Source of the DNA: Paenibacillus crassostreae
GTDB lineage: Bacteria > Bacillota > Bacilli > Paenibacillales > Paenibacillaceae
Assembly (NCBI RefSeq): GCF_001857945.1
Contig: NZ_CP017770.1
Coordinates: forward strand, 1,178,001 to 1,242,000
Direction: 5' to 3'
Length of the DNA: 64,000 bases
Shown: positions 35,057 through 44,751 of the stretch, in pieces
Numbering within the stretch: the first letter of the stretch is position 1
Layout of the letters: each line of letters opens with the position of its first letter
The notes under the pieces: model-generated
The model's input: only the letters and a program-made list of their open reading frames with translations
The model's database searches: none
Told to the model about the DNA's origin: nothing
Program-made: the position numbers and the translations under genes

Positions 35057-37084
35057 TTATTGTAGCAACGACTTCCCTGGAAGTAGTAGTAAGTACATCA
35101 TGGCCGCCATTTCCTGGTTATTTAACTCGTCTTTTGAATTGTAGTCGATGGTACCGTCCGTCACTTTAACTTCGGGACCATGTATTTTCAAATCGATCAA
35201 TAATTTGACGGACTCCTCCGCCCATTTTGAAGTTCCAGGTGCCAGTGTAGTCTTACTCTCCACATTCCGATACCCTGAGATTTGGAGCAACTTGTTGATA
35301 ATCATAGCCGCTTCCTCTCGCTTGATTAAGCGTTTCGGCTCAAAGTTTTCCTTACCCGTGCCAGACAATATTCCCATTTCGAATGCTGCCTGAATCCCAG
35401 TTTTATACGGAGAATCCTCGATATCCACAAAAACAGGCTTACTGCTCGAAGGCGGAATATTGAAAATTCGCACAATCTCGTTAACGAACGCCTCCCTCGT
35501 CACCTTCTCTTCCACGCCAAACGGTTTCGACGGATCTCCTGCAATGAAGCCTAACGACTGCAGACCATAAATATAGCGTGCAAAAGGATGGTCGTTTGGT
35601 ACATCTGCAAACCCTAGAGCTGCGGGTATCTTTGCCGCATAGCTACCAGGATTGCTATATTTGACATAGACGATGTTTCCTTTATCATCGACCTTGAACG
35701 CCATTGGAATGCCTGCTTCATCAACGAACAGCAGCTCCCCCACCTGCTTCAGCTTCACTCTCACACCAGCATTGTTGCCACTCGTAAGGGTTCCGTCCTC
35801 GTTGGTCTGAATGGACGTTAACATTCTAGAAATACGAAGATCTGAATAAATTCCCTCAAATTTCTTTAACTCCAACTGGGACTGAGCTTTGAATCCTGCC
35901 TCTCCGAACTTCGATTCTCCAGGATAGAATTGGTTCATAAACTCGCTGAATAGTCTAAGAGTTAGTCCTGATTCCGAGGTAATAGTAACAAACACTCCCG
36001 TATTCTGGTCGGGAATCATAAACAGATACGATTCGAATCCCGGAATACTCCCACCTTTTGCTATGATATGGCGTCCGTTCGAATCAGTCAGCATGGGCGC
36101 TTCGAATCCATAGGTCATATCGGGCACATCGGTATTAATCGATAAGTGATACGTCTCCATAGCTTGTAATGAAGTCTGCGACAGAATAGCTTTGCCGTTA
36201 GGAGCCTTGGCATCGTTCAAGAAAGCAATCATAAATCGAGACATATCCTCGGCGGTCGTGATCATACTGCCTTCCGGAAGAACATCCGGCGATAGTTTAT
36301 AGTCTGGTAACTTATTGCCGGATATATCGTAGGCAATCGGCAACCTGTCAACCAGCTCCTTCGTCATATCAAATCCGCTGGATGTCATGCCAAGTGGTGC
36401 GAACACATGCTTAGTCATGTAATCGTTAAAGGGTTCTCCACTTACTTCCTGAACGATATATCCCACAAGTCCTGAGGCAAAGTTGTCATACATATACGAG
36501 GTTCCTGGTTCCCTAACAACAGGTGGAAAAACTGAAAAAATTGATTCTTTTAACGTAATTGGCTTTTGAGTTGTATCAAACAGTATGTTAGCCTCCGTTG
36601 GATCCCGGACTTCGAATCCCGTGGAATGTGTAAGAAGCATTTCGACCGTCACCTGCTTGTTGAACGGATTGTTCAGCTCATAGCCCCCGAGGTACTTTTC
36701 AATATTGTCATTTAGCGAGATCTTGCCTTGATCGACTAATTGCAAGAGTGCAATAACCGTAAATACTTTGGAGACAGAACCAACACGAAACGTCGTATTT
36801 GCTGAATCAATCGCATTCCTAGACGTCCTGTCGGTGACACCGTATCCTCTCTCAGCCAACACATTTCCGTCTTTCACAACGGATACAACGATGGCGTCCG
36901 AATGGTTCTGAACAGCATCACTTGAAAAAAAGCGATCCAGGAATGTTTCCATCTCTTGAGAATTGAGGGATTGAATTTCTGTCCCCGATACTTTCGCTAA
37001 TTCAGTACCTGCTGATACAACTGACGGGATTCCCAGCACTAAAGTCAGCGCGAGAACGAAAGTAGCTGTTTTTTTCATATACAT
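35057..37084 (-). CDS. Surface serine hydrolase (beta-lactamase/penicillin-binding fold) with S-layer domains
   Basis: 675 residues with a signal peptide ending near SVVSA (residue 25). Residues about 45-390 are a class C beta-lactamase/D-Ala-D-Ala peptidase-type domain: SxxK at S103-VS-K106, YxN as YDN near residue 202, and a KGG (in IIAKGGSIPG) at the place of the third motif. A 100-residue middle region (LELKKFEGIYSD) follows, then S-layer homology repeats from about 490: FADVPNDHPFARYIYGLQSL, FVDIEDSPYKTGIQAAFEMG and a degenerate third copy. It should be bound to the cell wall and hydrolyse an ester or amide; substrate unknown, and resistance to antibiotics should not be assumed. Confidence 0.87.
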   Translation of the reverse strand: MYMKKTATFVLALTLVLGIPSVVSAGTELAKVSGTEIQSLNSQEMETFLDRFFSSDAVQNHSDAIVVSVVKDGNVLAERGYGVTDRTSRNAIDSANTTFRVGSVSKVFTVIALLQLVDQGKISLNDNIEKYLGGYELNNPFNKQVTVEMLLTHSTGFEVRDPTEANILFDTTQKPITLKESIFSVFPPVVREPGTSYMYDNFASGLVGYIVQEVSGEPFNDYMTKHVFAPLGMTSSGFDMTKELVDRLPIAYDISGNKLPDYKLSPDVLPEGSMITTAEDMSRFMIAFLNDAKAPNGKAILSQTSLQAMETYHLSINTDVPDMTYGFEAPMLTDSNGRHIIAKGGSIPGFESYLFMIPDQNTGVFVTITSESGLTLRLFSEFMNQFYPGESKFGEAGFKAQSQLELKKFEGIYSDLRISRMLTSIQTNEDGTLTSGNNAGVRVKLKQVGELLFVDEAGIPMAFKVDDKGNIVYVKYSNPGSYAAKIPAALGFADVPNDHPFARYIYGLQSLGFIAGDPSKPFGVEEKVTREAFVNEIVRIFNIPPSSSKPVFVDIEDSPYKTGIQAAFEMGILSGTGKENFEPKRLIKREEAAMIINKLLQISGYRNVESKTTLAPGTSKWAEESVKLLIDLKIHGPEVKVTDGTIDYNSKDELNNQEMAAMMYLLLLPGKSLLQ

Positions 37085-37342
37085 TTCACCATCTCCTTGT
37101 TAACACAATTTTATATCAATGGAATAATAATACAAAATTGATTATACCATGCATTTAAAATCCCGAAACCAGACTAAGGTCCTGTTCGAAAGCCGATTAC
37201 TGCACAAAAGATGCTGTTACTTAGGGTACGATTCACCTTATACTCTATAACGGCTAAATGGAAACAGGATGAAGCAGCAATTTGCTACTTCATCCTGTTT
37301 AGATAATTCCTTTGCTTTAAGCTGTGCCACTAGCATTAATTA
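37085..37342. other. Promoter of the serine hydrolase gene and end of array 1
   Basis: No gene. It holds the upstream region of the serine hydrolase gene (ribosome site AAGGAG) and the hairpin that should end array 1 transcripts. Confidence 0.45.
37262..37300 (-). terminator. Hairpin downstream of CRISPR array 1
   Basis: Arms AAACAGGATGAAGCAGC and GCTACTTCATCCTGTTT pair over 17 bp with one mismatch. On the minus strand it lies just past the leader-distal end of array 1, where pre-crRNA transcription should stop. Confidence 0.6.
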
Positions 37343-38984
37343 AATTTCTACGTATTCACATAGAGTGCGACTAATATTGCGTGCATCTTCCTGCATGTTG
37401 TTCTATTTCAATCCACGACTAATATAGAGTGCGACATTCTTTAGCCTTAGCTGGCACATCGTTTATATAATTTCAATCCACGCACTCCATACAGAGTGCG
37501 ACATACCGCGATGATTACTATAATCAAGATTCAGAATTTCAATCCACGCACTCCATACAGAGTGCGACAAACCTGAACCAGTCACGCCTGCTGAGCCAAC
37601 CATTTCAATCCACGCATTCCATACAGAGTGCGACCGGGAGATCGTCGTGTGATCCAGTTCCGTATTGCTCATTTCAATCCACGCACTCCATACAGAGTGC
37701 GACCTGTTCGTATTCGGATCTTTCATTTGATCAAAGGATTTCAATCCACGCACTCCATACAGAGTGCGACTGTACCGACAGGAGCAACAGAAGTACAGAT
37801 ATGATTTCAATCCACGCACTCCATACAGAGTGCGACTTGATACACCTGTTGATATTTACCAATATACAATATTTCAATCCACGCACTCCATACAGAGTGC
37901 GACTGAATCTTAATAATCCTGACACAACCCCCGCAAAATTTCAATCCACGCACTCCATACAGAGTGCGACGCTTATAGAGGACAAACATGTAGGTTCAAT
38001 TCCTATTTCAATCCACGCACTCCATACAGAGTGCGACGTGCTGCAGGTGATGCCTGGCGTGAAAATCGTTAACAATTTCAATCCACGCACTCCATACAGA
38101 GTGCGACGGAAGAGGAAGAATTAGTAACAGAAACCCAGGAAATTTCAATCCACGCACTCCATACAGAGTGCGACGATATCGGGTGTGTGGTTGATATTAA
38201 GAGTGGAAAATTTCAATCCACGCACTCCATACAGAGTGCGACATTTACAAGAGACAGCACATCTTGCGGAAGTGGAATTTCAATCCACGCACTCCATACA
38301 GAGTGCGACGGTGTAATCGTCAAATTCAAACGCCCCACGCAAGGGATTTCAATCCACGCACTCCATACAGAGTGCGACTTTCATTACAAGCACAAGAACA
38401 AAGAGAAATCAATTTCAATCCACGCACTCCATACAGAGTGCGACACCTACCGCACGAAATAATTATAATGTGGTAGTGATTTCAATCCACGCACTCCATA
38501 CAGAGTGCGACGGTATTGGTGCATGAGTCGTCCGCAAAATTCTGGATTTCAATCCACGCACTCCATACAGAGTGCGACTACTGCGACATTAATATTCTGT
38601 TGAGCAAGCGATATTTCAATCCACGCACTCCATACAGAGTGCGACTCTTTTCCTGCGTCTCCACTTGGGGTTGGTTGTTTGGATTTCAATCCACGCACTC
38701 CATACAGAGTGCGACTGCACCAGTCACTAATATTAAGTCCAATATCATACCATTTCAATCCACGCACTCCATACAGAGTGCGACAAAAGATGATAGTCGT
38801 GCATTTACACTTTATATATTTCAATCCACGCACTCCATACAGAGTGCGACTGGAGGATAACTTTATACTGGAGGTCTCATAATATTTCAATCCACGCACT
38901 CCATACAGAGTGCGACGAAACGGAAGCAGACTAGTATCAAGATCGTAAGTCATTTCAATCCACGCACTCCATACAGAGTGCGAC
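37343..38984 (-). CRISPR. CRISPR array 1, type I-C, 23 regular repeats plus 2 decayed
   Basis: The 33-nt repeat in the crRNA sense (minus strand) begins GTCGCACTCTGTATGGAGTG and ends GTGGATTGAAAT, with the self-complementary GCACTC/GAGTGC stem typical of type I-C. Twenty-three regular copies start at 37470 and recur to 38952 (one, at 37602, has a single C-to-T change). Two decayed copies end at 37371 and 37435 at the leader-distal end; both carry ATAGAG rather than ACAGAG, like the array 2 repeat. Spacers are about 33-37 nt. The leader is at the right end, beside cas2. Counted by eye. Confidence 0.97.
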
Positions 38985-39143
38985 TGCGAAAAAGTGATGG
39001 AAAAAGTGGGTTTTTAACTGTTTTACAGTAAAAATTAGTGAGTATACCTTTTCACCTTTTGCATTTAGTTATAATATTTTCCAAATAAGGGCTATTTTTT
39101 GGTCTTTTCTGGTGCGAACCCCCCAGGGAATTCATGGTTCGCA
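38985..39143 (-). promoter_or_regulatory. Leader of CRISPR array 1
   Basis: AT-rich, between cas2 and the first repeat. It contains a TATAAC -10-like element on the minus strand near 39069-39075 and the inverted repeat GTGCGAACC (39112-39120) / GGTTCGCAC (39136-39144), whose second arm overlaps the cas2 stop codon. It is clearly homologous to the leader at 56609-56788, for example AGTTATAATATTTTCCAAAT here and AATTATAATATTTACCAAAT there. Leaders carry the integration-directing site and the pre-crRNA promoter. Confidence 0.85.
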
Positions 39144-39434
39144 CTAGAAAATCAATGGTCCTTCAACGTCTAAGCTCGGCTTGGCGCCGATATGATTGAC
39201 CTTACGTTTATGGTTATTTCCTAGTATATAAAACCTTAAACTATCGACCGTTGGATCAATTAATTCTTCTAATTCTATTTCTAGCTTTTTTAATTGTGTT
39301 GCGTCAACAATGCATTCGAAGACTGAATTTTGTACACGTACCCCATAGTCCTCACATTTCTTAGCGACTACCCTCAGTCTTCTTGTTCCACCATCGGATA
39401 TCGTGCTGACATCATACGTAATCAATACTAGAAT
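39144..39434 (-). CDS. cas2: CRISPR-associated endonuclease Cas2 (type I-C)
   Basis: 96 residues if started at 39434. The frame reads ILVLITYDVSTISDGGTRRL; the first strand of the ferredoxin fold (normally MLVLITYDV) is complete only if the ATT at 39434 is the initiator, and that ATT lies seven bases after AGGTG. A TTG at 39425 is the nearest ordinary start but removes three conserved residues and has no ribosome site at a good distance. There is no in-frame ATG or GTG: a TGA lies three codons upstream. Cas2 forms with Cas1 the complex that inserts new spacers. It follows cas1 by ten bases and is the last cas gene. Confidence 0.92.
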   Translation of the reverse strand: MLVLITYDVSTISDGGTRRLRVVAKKCEDYGVRVQNSVFECIVDATQLKKLEIELEELIDPTVDSLRFYILGNNHKRKVNHIGAKPSLDVEGPLIF

Positions 39435-39444
39435 GGCCGTTCAC

Positions 39445-40476
39445 CTACTTCCATAAAAATGGCGGGTATGCATCAATATCTCCTCTAATGAAACGAGCTA
39501 ACAGAAGAGCTTGAGCATGCGGAACAAGTCCCCAAGAGATTTTTTCCTTTAGAAATGGATGTGTAATCTTCTCTTCCTTTTTGTCTTTCCACAGTTGTAA
39601 TATCTTTTTACGCGCATCGTCCGTCATAAGTACGGCACCACTTTCTTTTTTCAGAAAATCAGATGCTTGTACTTGTTTCAAATTAATTAACGATAGCACG
39701 AATCTGTCTGCATACACACTTCTCAATTCTTCCATCATATCAAGCGCGAGTGACATTCTGCCTGGACGATCTCGATGTAGAAAACCAACATAAGCGTCTA
39801 ATCCGACGCCTTCCAATGCGGCTCCAACCTCAGTAGATAGTAAGGAATAAGCAAATGATAATAGGGCATTCACATTATCCAATGGTGGTCTTCTATTTCT
39901 ACCTTTGAAGAAAAAATCCTGCTTCTGCTGTAGAATCATATCGTCCAATAAAGAAAAATATGCGCTTGCTGCATTTCCTTCGACACCCCGTAACACTTCC
40001 AAATCATCAATAGTCATTAATTGTTTCATTGACTCTGTTAAATGTGCGGATACCCTTTTGAATTTCTCAACATCAATCCGCAAAGCATGATCTCTTGTCA
40101 TTCGCTCTAAAGTCCATTTCGCATTGTACAACTTTCCAACTAGAAAATGCCTGGCAATATGCGCGCTTTTCTGCTCATCATCTGAAATTCTATATTGCGT
40201 TTTCCTTAAGACGACATTTCCGTTAGACGGCCCGATGACTCTTGCACGAAATCGACCGTTACTCGTTAGAAAGACGATAGCAATATTCTGTTCTACACAA
40301 GCAGCCATAAGCGCAGGACTTGCCCCTTGATGTCCAAATGTACAAATGGCTTCCAAATTATGTAGAGGTACTCGACCAATCGTTTCATCATCTTTGATGA
40401 TCAATACGTTCTCACCTTTTAAAGCAAGATAAGCATCTGGCGTTGTCACATATATCGTATTTAACAGCCTTCTCAT
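39445..40476 (-). CDS. cas1: CRISPR-associated integrase Cas1 (type I-C)
   Basis: 343 residues from ATG 40476 (MRRLLNTIYVTTPDAYLALK, the usual Cas1-C beginning); this start overlaps the cas4 stop by four bases (ATGA) and follows AAAGGATG. The frame opens earlier inside cas4 but that is not needed. The C-terminal integrase domain has GVEGNAASAYF (metal-binding Glu), HRDRPGRMSLALDMMEELRS (His and Asp region) typical for the family. It catalyses spacer insertion at the leader-proximal repeat, with Cas2 and Cas4. Confidence 0.96.
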   Translation of the reverse strand: MRRLLNTIYVTTPDAYLALKGENVLIIKDDETIGRVPLHNLEAICTFGHQGASPALMAACVEQNIAIVFLTSNGRFRARVIGPSNGNVVLRKTQYRISDDEQKSAHIARHFLVGKLYNAKWTLERMTRDHALRIDVEKFKRVSAHLTESMKQLMTIDDLEVLRGVEGNAASAYFSLLDDMILQQKQDFFFKGRNRRPPLDNVNALLSFAYSLLSTEVGAALEGVGLDAYVGFLHRDRPGRMSLALDMMEELRSVYADRFVLSLINLKQVQASDFLKKESGAVLMTDDARKKILQLWKDKKEEKITHPFLKEKISWGLVPHAQALLLARFIRGDIDAYPPFLWK

Positions 40477-41132
40477 TCTGCCAACATCCTTTTCATATAA
40501 CGTGCGACAGATTCCTTCGTCAGTAACTCTGGCAAGCAAATATGACGTAAGGAGCAACTTTGACAGTGTTCTCCTGTTTTCACACGAGGGGTATGCCGTC
40601 TCGCATAATATTCATGCATACGTTGTGCTATCTTTCTTACATTATTCTTCAGATCTTCTGTTATCTCCACTTCTACCCGCCGCCGAGTCTCATGATAAAA
40701 GAGTTCACCGCGAGGAACCTTGCAATATAGCATATCCTCTAAACATATCGCCTGTGCCACGAGCTGCGAAATATCAGACTGATCTTTTTTCGGTCGACCT
40801 CTTTTATATTCAACAGGTACGGGTAAGTATGATCCTTCTTCATTCTGTAACGGTACGCCATTGGGGTCTTTATGAAATTCAACGACATCACAAATCCCTG
40901 TAAGTCCTAATTTAGAAGAGTGCACGGGAAGCCCGCGCACATATAATACATCTTTACGCTTTTCTCTAATAAAAGGGTCATCCGCTTTCTCATGTAGATG
41001 GCTCCCTTCAATCGTTAGAACATTCTCTTCCCATTCTTGTTCAATATGGATTAGCGCCCATTGTCTTTCACAGAATTCGAAATGCTGAATCCCTGACAAT
41101 AAGAGAAACTCAGATGCATCATAGTCCGTCAT
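40473..41132 (-). CDS. cas4: CRISPR-associated nuclease Cas4 (type I-C)
   Basis: 219 residues. The RecB-type nuclease core (LTGICDVVEF, VPVEYKRGRPK, with D and E-x-K) and the four Fe-S cluster cysteines are visible: Cys in HFEFCERQWA near residue 21 and the trio in EHCQSCSLRHICLPE near 190-200. In type I-C systems Cas4 trims prespacers and checks the PAM before integration. Its start overlaps the end of cas7 by 14 bases. Confidence 0.95.
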   Translation of the reverse strand: MTDYDASEFLLLSGIQHFEFCERQWALIHIEQEWEENVLTIEGSHLHEKADDPFIREKRKDVLYVRGLPVHSSKLGLTGICDVVEFHKDPNGVPLQNEEGSYLPVPVEYKRGRPKKDQSDISQLVAQAICLEDMLYCKVPRGELFYHETRRRVEVEITEDLKNNVRKIAQRMHEYYARRHTPRVKTGEHCQSCSLRHICLPELLTKESVARYMKRMLAE

Positions 41133-41997
41133 ATTCTTTCACAGGTAAACCCTCTAGTTGCTCTACTGTGATCGTATAGTCATCTATTGAATTTGGAATT
41201 TTATCGTCAGCATTTAACTTTATTTTAATAGAACGATGTACTTTGGCCGATGAAAATTGACCTAATTTCGAATTGTGTTCCCACCAGAATACTTTATTCA
41301 CTTCCATACTACCGTCTGGTCTTGCTGATGAAGAATCATTTGCGAATAATGTAATAAATGCCTGTTTCAACTTCTCACTATCTTCATCGGAGAATCCCGT
41401 TCTCTCAGCTAATTGTGGATTGATACTACCGCAGAATAGATATACTCCGAAATCAACGCGATGCTTCATTCCCATAGTATCAGACGTTTTCTTACTTGGG
41501 TCCTTCTCATTTGTCGTAGAGTTAACACTCTTCGTAATTTGCATACTCGTAATTTCAACTGGGCTAATGCTCGTCGCTGCATGAATCGAAACAGGACCTC
41601 TTACTCCTACTGAAACATCCGTTCCTTTAAAAGCGAATACTTGCCCGAATGCGCGAACATCATACCATGCCTTGCTAGCAAACATTTCAACTAATTCCTC
41701 TTTATTCGCTGCTTTGTTATTCTTCGCAAAATACGGCGCTACATCTTCATTGCCTGACACACGGTCATAGATACTACGATATCCATCCGCACGACGTTCA
41801 TCTGACTGTACTAAGATAGATTCCCCTGCATCTTGTAATCGATTGCGAAGTTTTCTCTTAATCGCTACGTCAGATACTTCTCCATGTCCATCATAATCTT
41901 GACGCGGACGATTACCATTCAAAGGATCTCCGTTGGGGTTAGCTTTATCTACTGTAAATACAATAGCGAAGTCGATTTTATTCTGAATTGTTGTCAT
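41119..41997 (-). CDS. cas7: Cascade backbone protein Cas7 (Csd2, type I-C)
   Basis: 292 residues from ATG 41997 (GAGGAG upstream; a TTG lies one codon before). Typical Cas7/Csd2 sequence: DFAIVFTVDKANPNGDPLNG, DVAIKRKLRNRLQDAG, VRGPVSIHAATSISPVEITS. Several copies assemble along the crRNA to form the Cascade backbone. It overlaps the end of cas8c by 20 bases. Confidence 0.96.
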   Translation of the reverse strand: MTTIQNKIDFAIVFTVDKANPNGDPLNGNRPRQDYDGHGEVSDVAIKRKLRNRLQDAGESILVQSDERRADGYRSIYDRVSGNEDVAPYFAKNNKAANKEELVEMFASKAWYDVRAFGQVFAFKGTDVSVGVRGPVSIHAATSISPVEITSMQITKSVNSTTNEKDPSKKTSDTMGMKHRVDFGVYLFCGSINPQLAERTGFSDEDSEKLKQAFITLFANDSSSARPDGSMEVNKVFWWEHNSKLGQFSSAKVHRSIKIKLNADDKIPNSIDDYTITVEQLEGLPVKEYDGL

Positions 41998-42367
41998 CAA
42001 TATTCTCCTCTTTCTGTTCTTTTTTAGTGTAAAGATCCTTCACTTGGCTACTGTATCCGAGTAAGAACAACGGTCCTAAAGCCTCATTATTCATATCATC
42101 AACTTGAATAAGCGCTTCAATCTCTCGAATCAACTTATTATAATATGAAATATTCTCACCTTGACGGACTTGATATGGATGAAGTTGTTTACGAATCGTC
42201 ATCCATGTGCGAGCAGGACGCTGTGAGAATGCGTTGAAATAGCGCGTCGCATTGGTTGCACGTTTTTCACCTCGACGGTTAAGTTCTTTACGCTCTAGCA
42301 CTTCGGCCACACCTAGCAATCTTCCAAATAAATAATCACGCGACGGATTGTCAATTTCTAACGTCAT
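41978..42367 (-). CDS. cas11: Cas11c small subunit, internal translation product within cas8c
   Basis: An in-frame ATG at 42367 (codon 549 of cas8c, [20 protein letters not shown]) is preceded by AAAGGAGG at an eight-base spacing, as good as any ribosome site in the operon. Translation from it gives a 129-residue helical protein ending with the cas8c stop. Independent translation of the small subunit from the 3' part of cas8c is established for type I-C and related systems. The Cascade belly would contain copies of this protein. Inference rests on position and ribosome site. Confidence 0.8.
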   Translation of the reverse strand: MTLEIDNPSRDYLFGRLLGVAEVLERKELNRRGEKRATNATRYFNAFSQRPARTWMTIRKQLHPYQVRQGENISYYNKLIREIEALIQVDDMNNEALGPLFLLGYSSQVKDLYTKKEQKEENIDDNNSE

Positions 42368-44011
42368 ACTGATGTCCTCCTTTTCATATTGTTTGCGGAT
42401 CAATGCACAAGCAATATTCAATGTTCTTTGCCATTCACCTGTCCGGCTTAATAAGTCATCCTTGAAGCTCAGCGGATTCTTCACTCGGTTAAAAATCGTT
42501 CTAACGATATCTTTAGGTATCGCCGCATGGTCTACAATGCAAGGTAGTAACCGCGTAAACAATTCCTTTTTTATTCTAGGATCTGCTCTCTCACCGTAGA
42601 CCGCCTCAACAATATGATAAGTTGAAGGTGTTCCGACGTAATCTACTATTTTTTTGTTAGCCGCATCATAATAAATCTGATACCACTTGCACGTACGATG
42701 CCAATAAGATAATTCATCTAGAAATAACGCACTATCCAGCTCTTGGTAATAAACGATAGCCAATCTTCCGGTTGTCGCAGCATCGACAGCCATCACAACA
42801 ATTTGCTTAACGCCTTCGATTTCGAAGTTGTGTTTCATTCCCTTGAACGCTTCCTGGACTTGTTCTGCAATGACAAGATTCGTATAATCTCGTTCAGTCT
42901 CATCGTTAGATAACAGATCACGTTCCAGTTCGAGCTCCAATTCGTCCAATTCCTCTGATACGTCTGATGCGTCTAATGCGTCTAATTCGTCTGATTCATT
43001 CGAGTTCTTTACTACATCCCATGTTCCCTGGAATGGTTGAACTACCGCAGGATTTTCAACCCCAAATGTAATGAAATTCCGGGTATCCGCACGATATCCT
43101 TGCCGTTGAATGAGCCATCTTAATGCACTATGTGCCTTTTGAGATACATCATATCCGATCTGCACAGCTTGACTGGGTTTATCGAAACGACCGCGATATG
43201 TAAACCCTTTGTCATCATTAGATGAGATTAACTTGGACATATCCCCCGCATTACGCAAGCGAGATCCATGCTGTTCTGATAATGTTACAATCTCACCGCT
43301 AATATAACAGAGACCTTTGGCCTCAGTTCCGTCCATTGTATGAGCAAGGTAGTTCTGAAATATTTGAAAGAGTTCTTTATCTTCCCATACAGGAAGATCA
43401 GTCGACTGTTCTCTTAACAGATTAAAGCGCACAAGTGACTCACTGCTATCCCCCGTTACGACTTTATAAATATCAGGTTTCTCCATCCCATATTTCGTAG
43501 CATCGCTGCTTGTCCATTTTTCGATTAACTTGCCATTCTCATCTACAAACAACACCTTCGCTTCCACAAGATCGCGGATAACATTGCCTTTCTTGACGTA
43601 GTTGTATATTAGTTCAACCTTCGGATGACTGAATTCGCTCGTTGCCCAATCTTCCATCTGGGCGATATATTGTGGGTAATTATCTGCACGTTTCTGCGCT
43701 CCACCATACTTCATATAATCTGCTGCTACATAAAACAACTTATCATGTAGGAAGTGTCCAGCTACCTTTGCTCCTGCGCGATTAGCAGAGTTTAACGTTG
43801 CCGGTACAATAGTTCGAGCCTCCTCTTTTTGCACAACCTTTGCATCAAAAAAGTTACCCTCACGATCTAATGTCACTTCAATTTGTGCACTTTGAGTTAC
43901 ATGAGAGATTGGCAACAACGTGAAGCGTTGACCTTCTCCCCGTGATTTAAACTCTCCCACTTCTTTGACATTATTGTCGTACACATCATACAAGCGCTTC
44001 ATCCAGCTCAT
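41978..44011 (-). CDS. cas8c: Cascade large subunit Cas8c (Csd1)
   Basis: 677 residues, longer than usual for Cas8c. It begins [14 protein letters not shown] and has the usual [20 protein letters not shown] and [20 protein letters not shown] segments. Residues about 334-372 are an acidic, low-complexity insertion (repeats of S-D-E-L-D / L-D-A type) encoded by imperfect 9-nt repeats at roughly 42895-43010, not expected in the family. Cas8c recognises the PAM and recruits Cas3. Its start overlaps the cas5c stop by four bases (ATGA). The last 129 codons are probably also translated separately as Cas11c. Confidence 0.94.
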   Translation of the reverse strand: MSWMKRLYDVYDNNVKEVGEFKSRGEGQRFTLLPISHVTQSAQIEVTLDREGNFFDAKVVQKEEARTIVPATLNSANRAGAKVAGHFLHDKLFYVAADYMKYGGAQKRADNYPQYIAQMEDWATSEFSHPKVELIYNYVKKGNVIRDLVEAKVLFVDENGKLIEKWTSSDATKYGMEKPDIYKVVTGDSSESLVRFNLLREQSTDLPVWEDKELFQIFQNYLAHTMDGTEAKGLCYISGEIVTLSEQHGSRLRNAGDMSKLISSNDDKGFTYRGRFDKPSQAVQIGYDVSQKAHSALRWLIQRQGYRADTRNFITFGVENPAVVQPFQGTWDVVKNSNESDELDALDASDVSEELDELELELERDLLSNDETERDYTNLVIAEQVQEAFKGMKHNFEIEGVKQIVVMAVDAATTGRLAIVYYQELDSALFLDELSYWHRTCKWYQIYYDAANKKIVDYVGTPSTYHIVEAVYGERADPRIKKELFTRLLPCIVDHAAIPKDIVRTIFNRVKNPLSFKDDLLSRTGEWQRTLNIACALIRKQYEKEDISMTLEIDNPSRDYLFGRLLGVAEVLERKELNRRGEKRATNATRYFNAFSQRPARTWMTIRKQLHPYQVRQGENISYYNKLIREIEALIQVDDMNNEALGPLFLLGYSSQVKDLYTKKEQKEENIDDNNSE

Positions 44012-44736
44012 TTATTCACCTCCCCTTGGAACATTTCGGAATACTCTTCCTCCACAGATTTCAGATTCGTACCTAGCATGAATGCCTTCAACTCCTGCTC
44101 TTTAATCGAACGCACAGTAAGGCAATCTTCAGGTCTGTCGAATTGGATAATCCCGTTCTTCATCACAGGAATACAAATCCGTGCTTCTAATTCTTTTCTG
44201 CCAGTCTCATCCGGGTAGTTAAATCCATGGAACATGGAACCGAAATTAATCTCCCCATATTTATCGTAGTAACTCTCACCGCTTCCGAATTCACAAGCTT
44301 CAACATAACCTTGACACTCTCGACTTCCAAGATAAATATCTCGCCGTCCCCCTCGTTCAACTGAACGCTTCGCGACGTTATGATGTTTATTCTCATTCCG
44401 ATCATGTTCAAGGTCAGGACGATGCTCATTGAACTCAAAGTGAGCGCGAACTTGATAGGATGGGTTGCGTAAATAAGTATAATAAGCTAGCTCATTGGAC
44501 GATTCATGATGTTTCGTCGGCCGTAAGCCCTTCACTTCCGTTTGGATTGCATTCATGACTTTAACTTCATCTATATACCAAATTATAGTAGGTTTCCAGT
44601 AGATGGATTCAACAATCCCTTTCAGCGCTTGGTATGTTGGAATTTGATAGGTGAACTTCTCTCCGCCAATTTTGGTAACGGGATCTGTAAACAGAGCGTA
44701 TTTACCATGGACAATAAATTCAATACTATTTCGCAT
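44008..44736 (-). CDS. cas5: crRNA-processing endoribonuclease Cas5c (Csd5/Cas5d)
   Basis: 242 residues. Type I-C lacks Cas6, and Cas5c cuts pre-crRNA within the repeat and then stays bound to the 5' handle. The residues known as catalytic in Bacillus halodurans Cas5d (Tyr46, Lys116, His117) have counterparts here: Y46 in VESIYWKPT and K117-H118 in [13 protein letters not shown]. Ribosome site GAAGGAGGTGAG is near perfect. Fifteen bases after cas3. Confidence 0.95.
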   Translation of the reverse strand: MRNSIEFIVHGKYALFTDPVTKIGGEKFTYQIPTYQALKGIVESIYWKPTIIWYIDEVKVMNAIQTEVKGLRPTKHHESSNELAYYTYLRNPSYQVRAHFEFNEHRPDLEHDRNENKHHNVAKRSVERGGRRDIYLGSRECQGYVEACEFGSGESYYDKYGEINFGSMFHGFNYPDETGRKELEARICIPVMKNGIIQFDRPEDCLTVRSIKEQELKAFMLGTNLKSVEEEYSEMFQGEVNK

Positions 44737-44751
44737 GTTTTCTCACCTCCT

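Noticed and set aside
35057-37084. Antibiotic-resistance beta-lactamase
   Set aside because: The fold is shared with peptidases and esterases; S-layer domains and the altered third motif do not support calling it a resistance enzyme.
37801-38860. Open frames with repeated HALHTEC / NPRTPYRV peptides in array 1
   Set aside because: They are translations of CRISPR repeats, not proteins.
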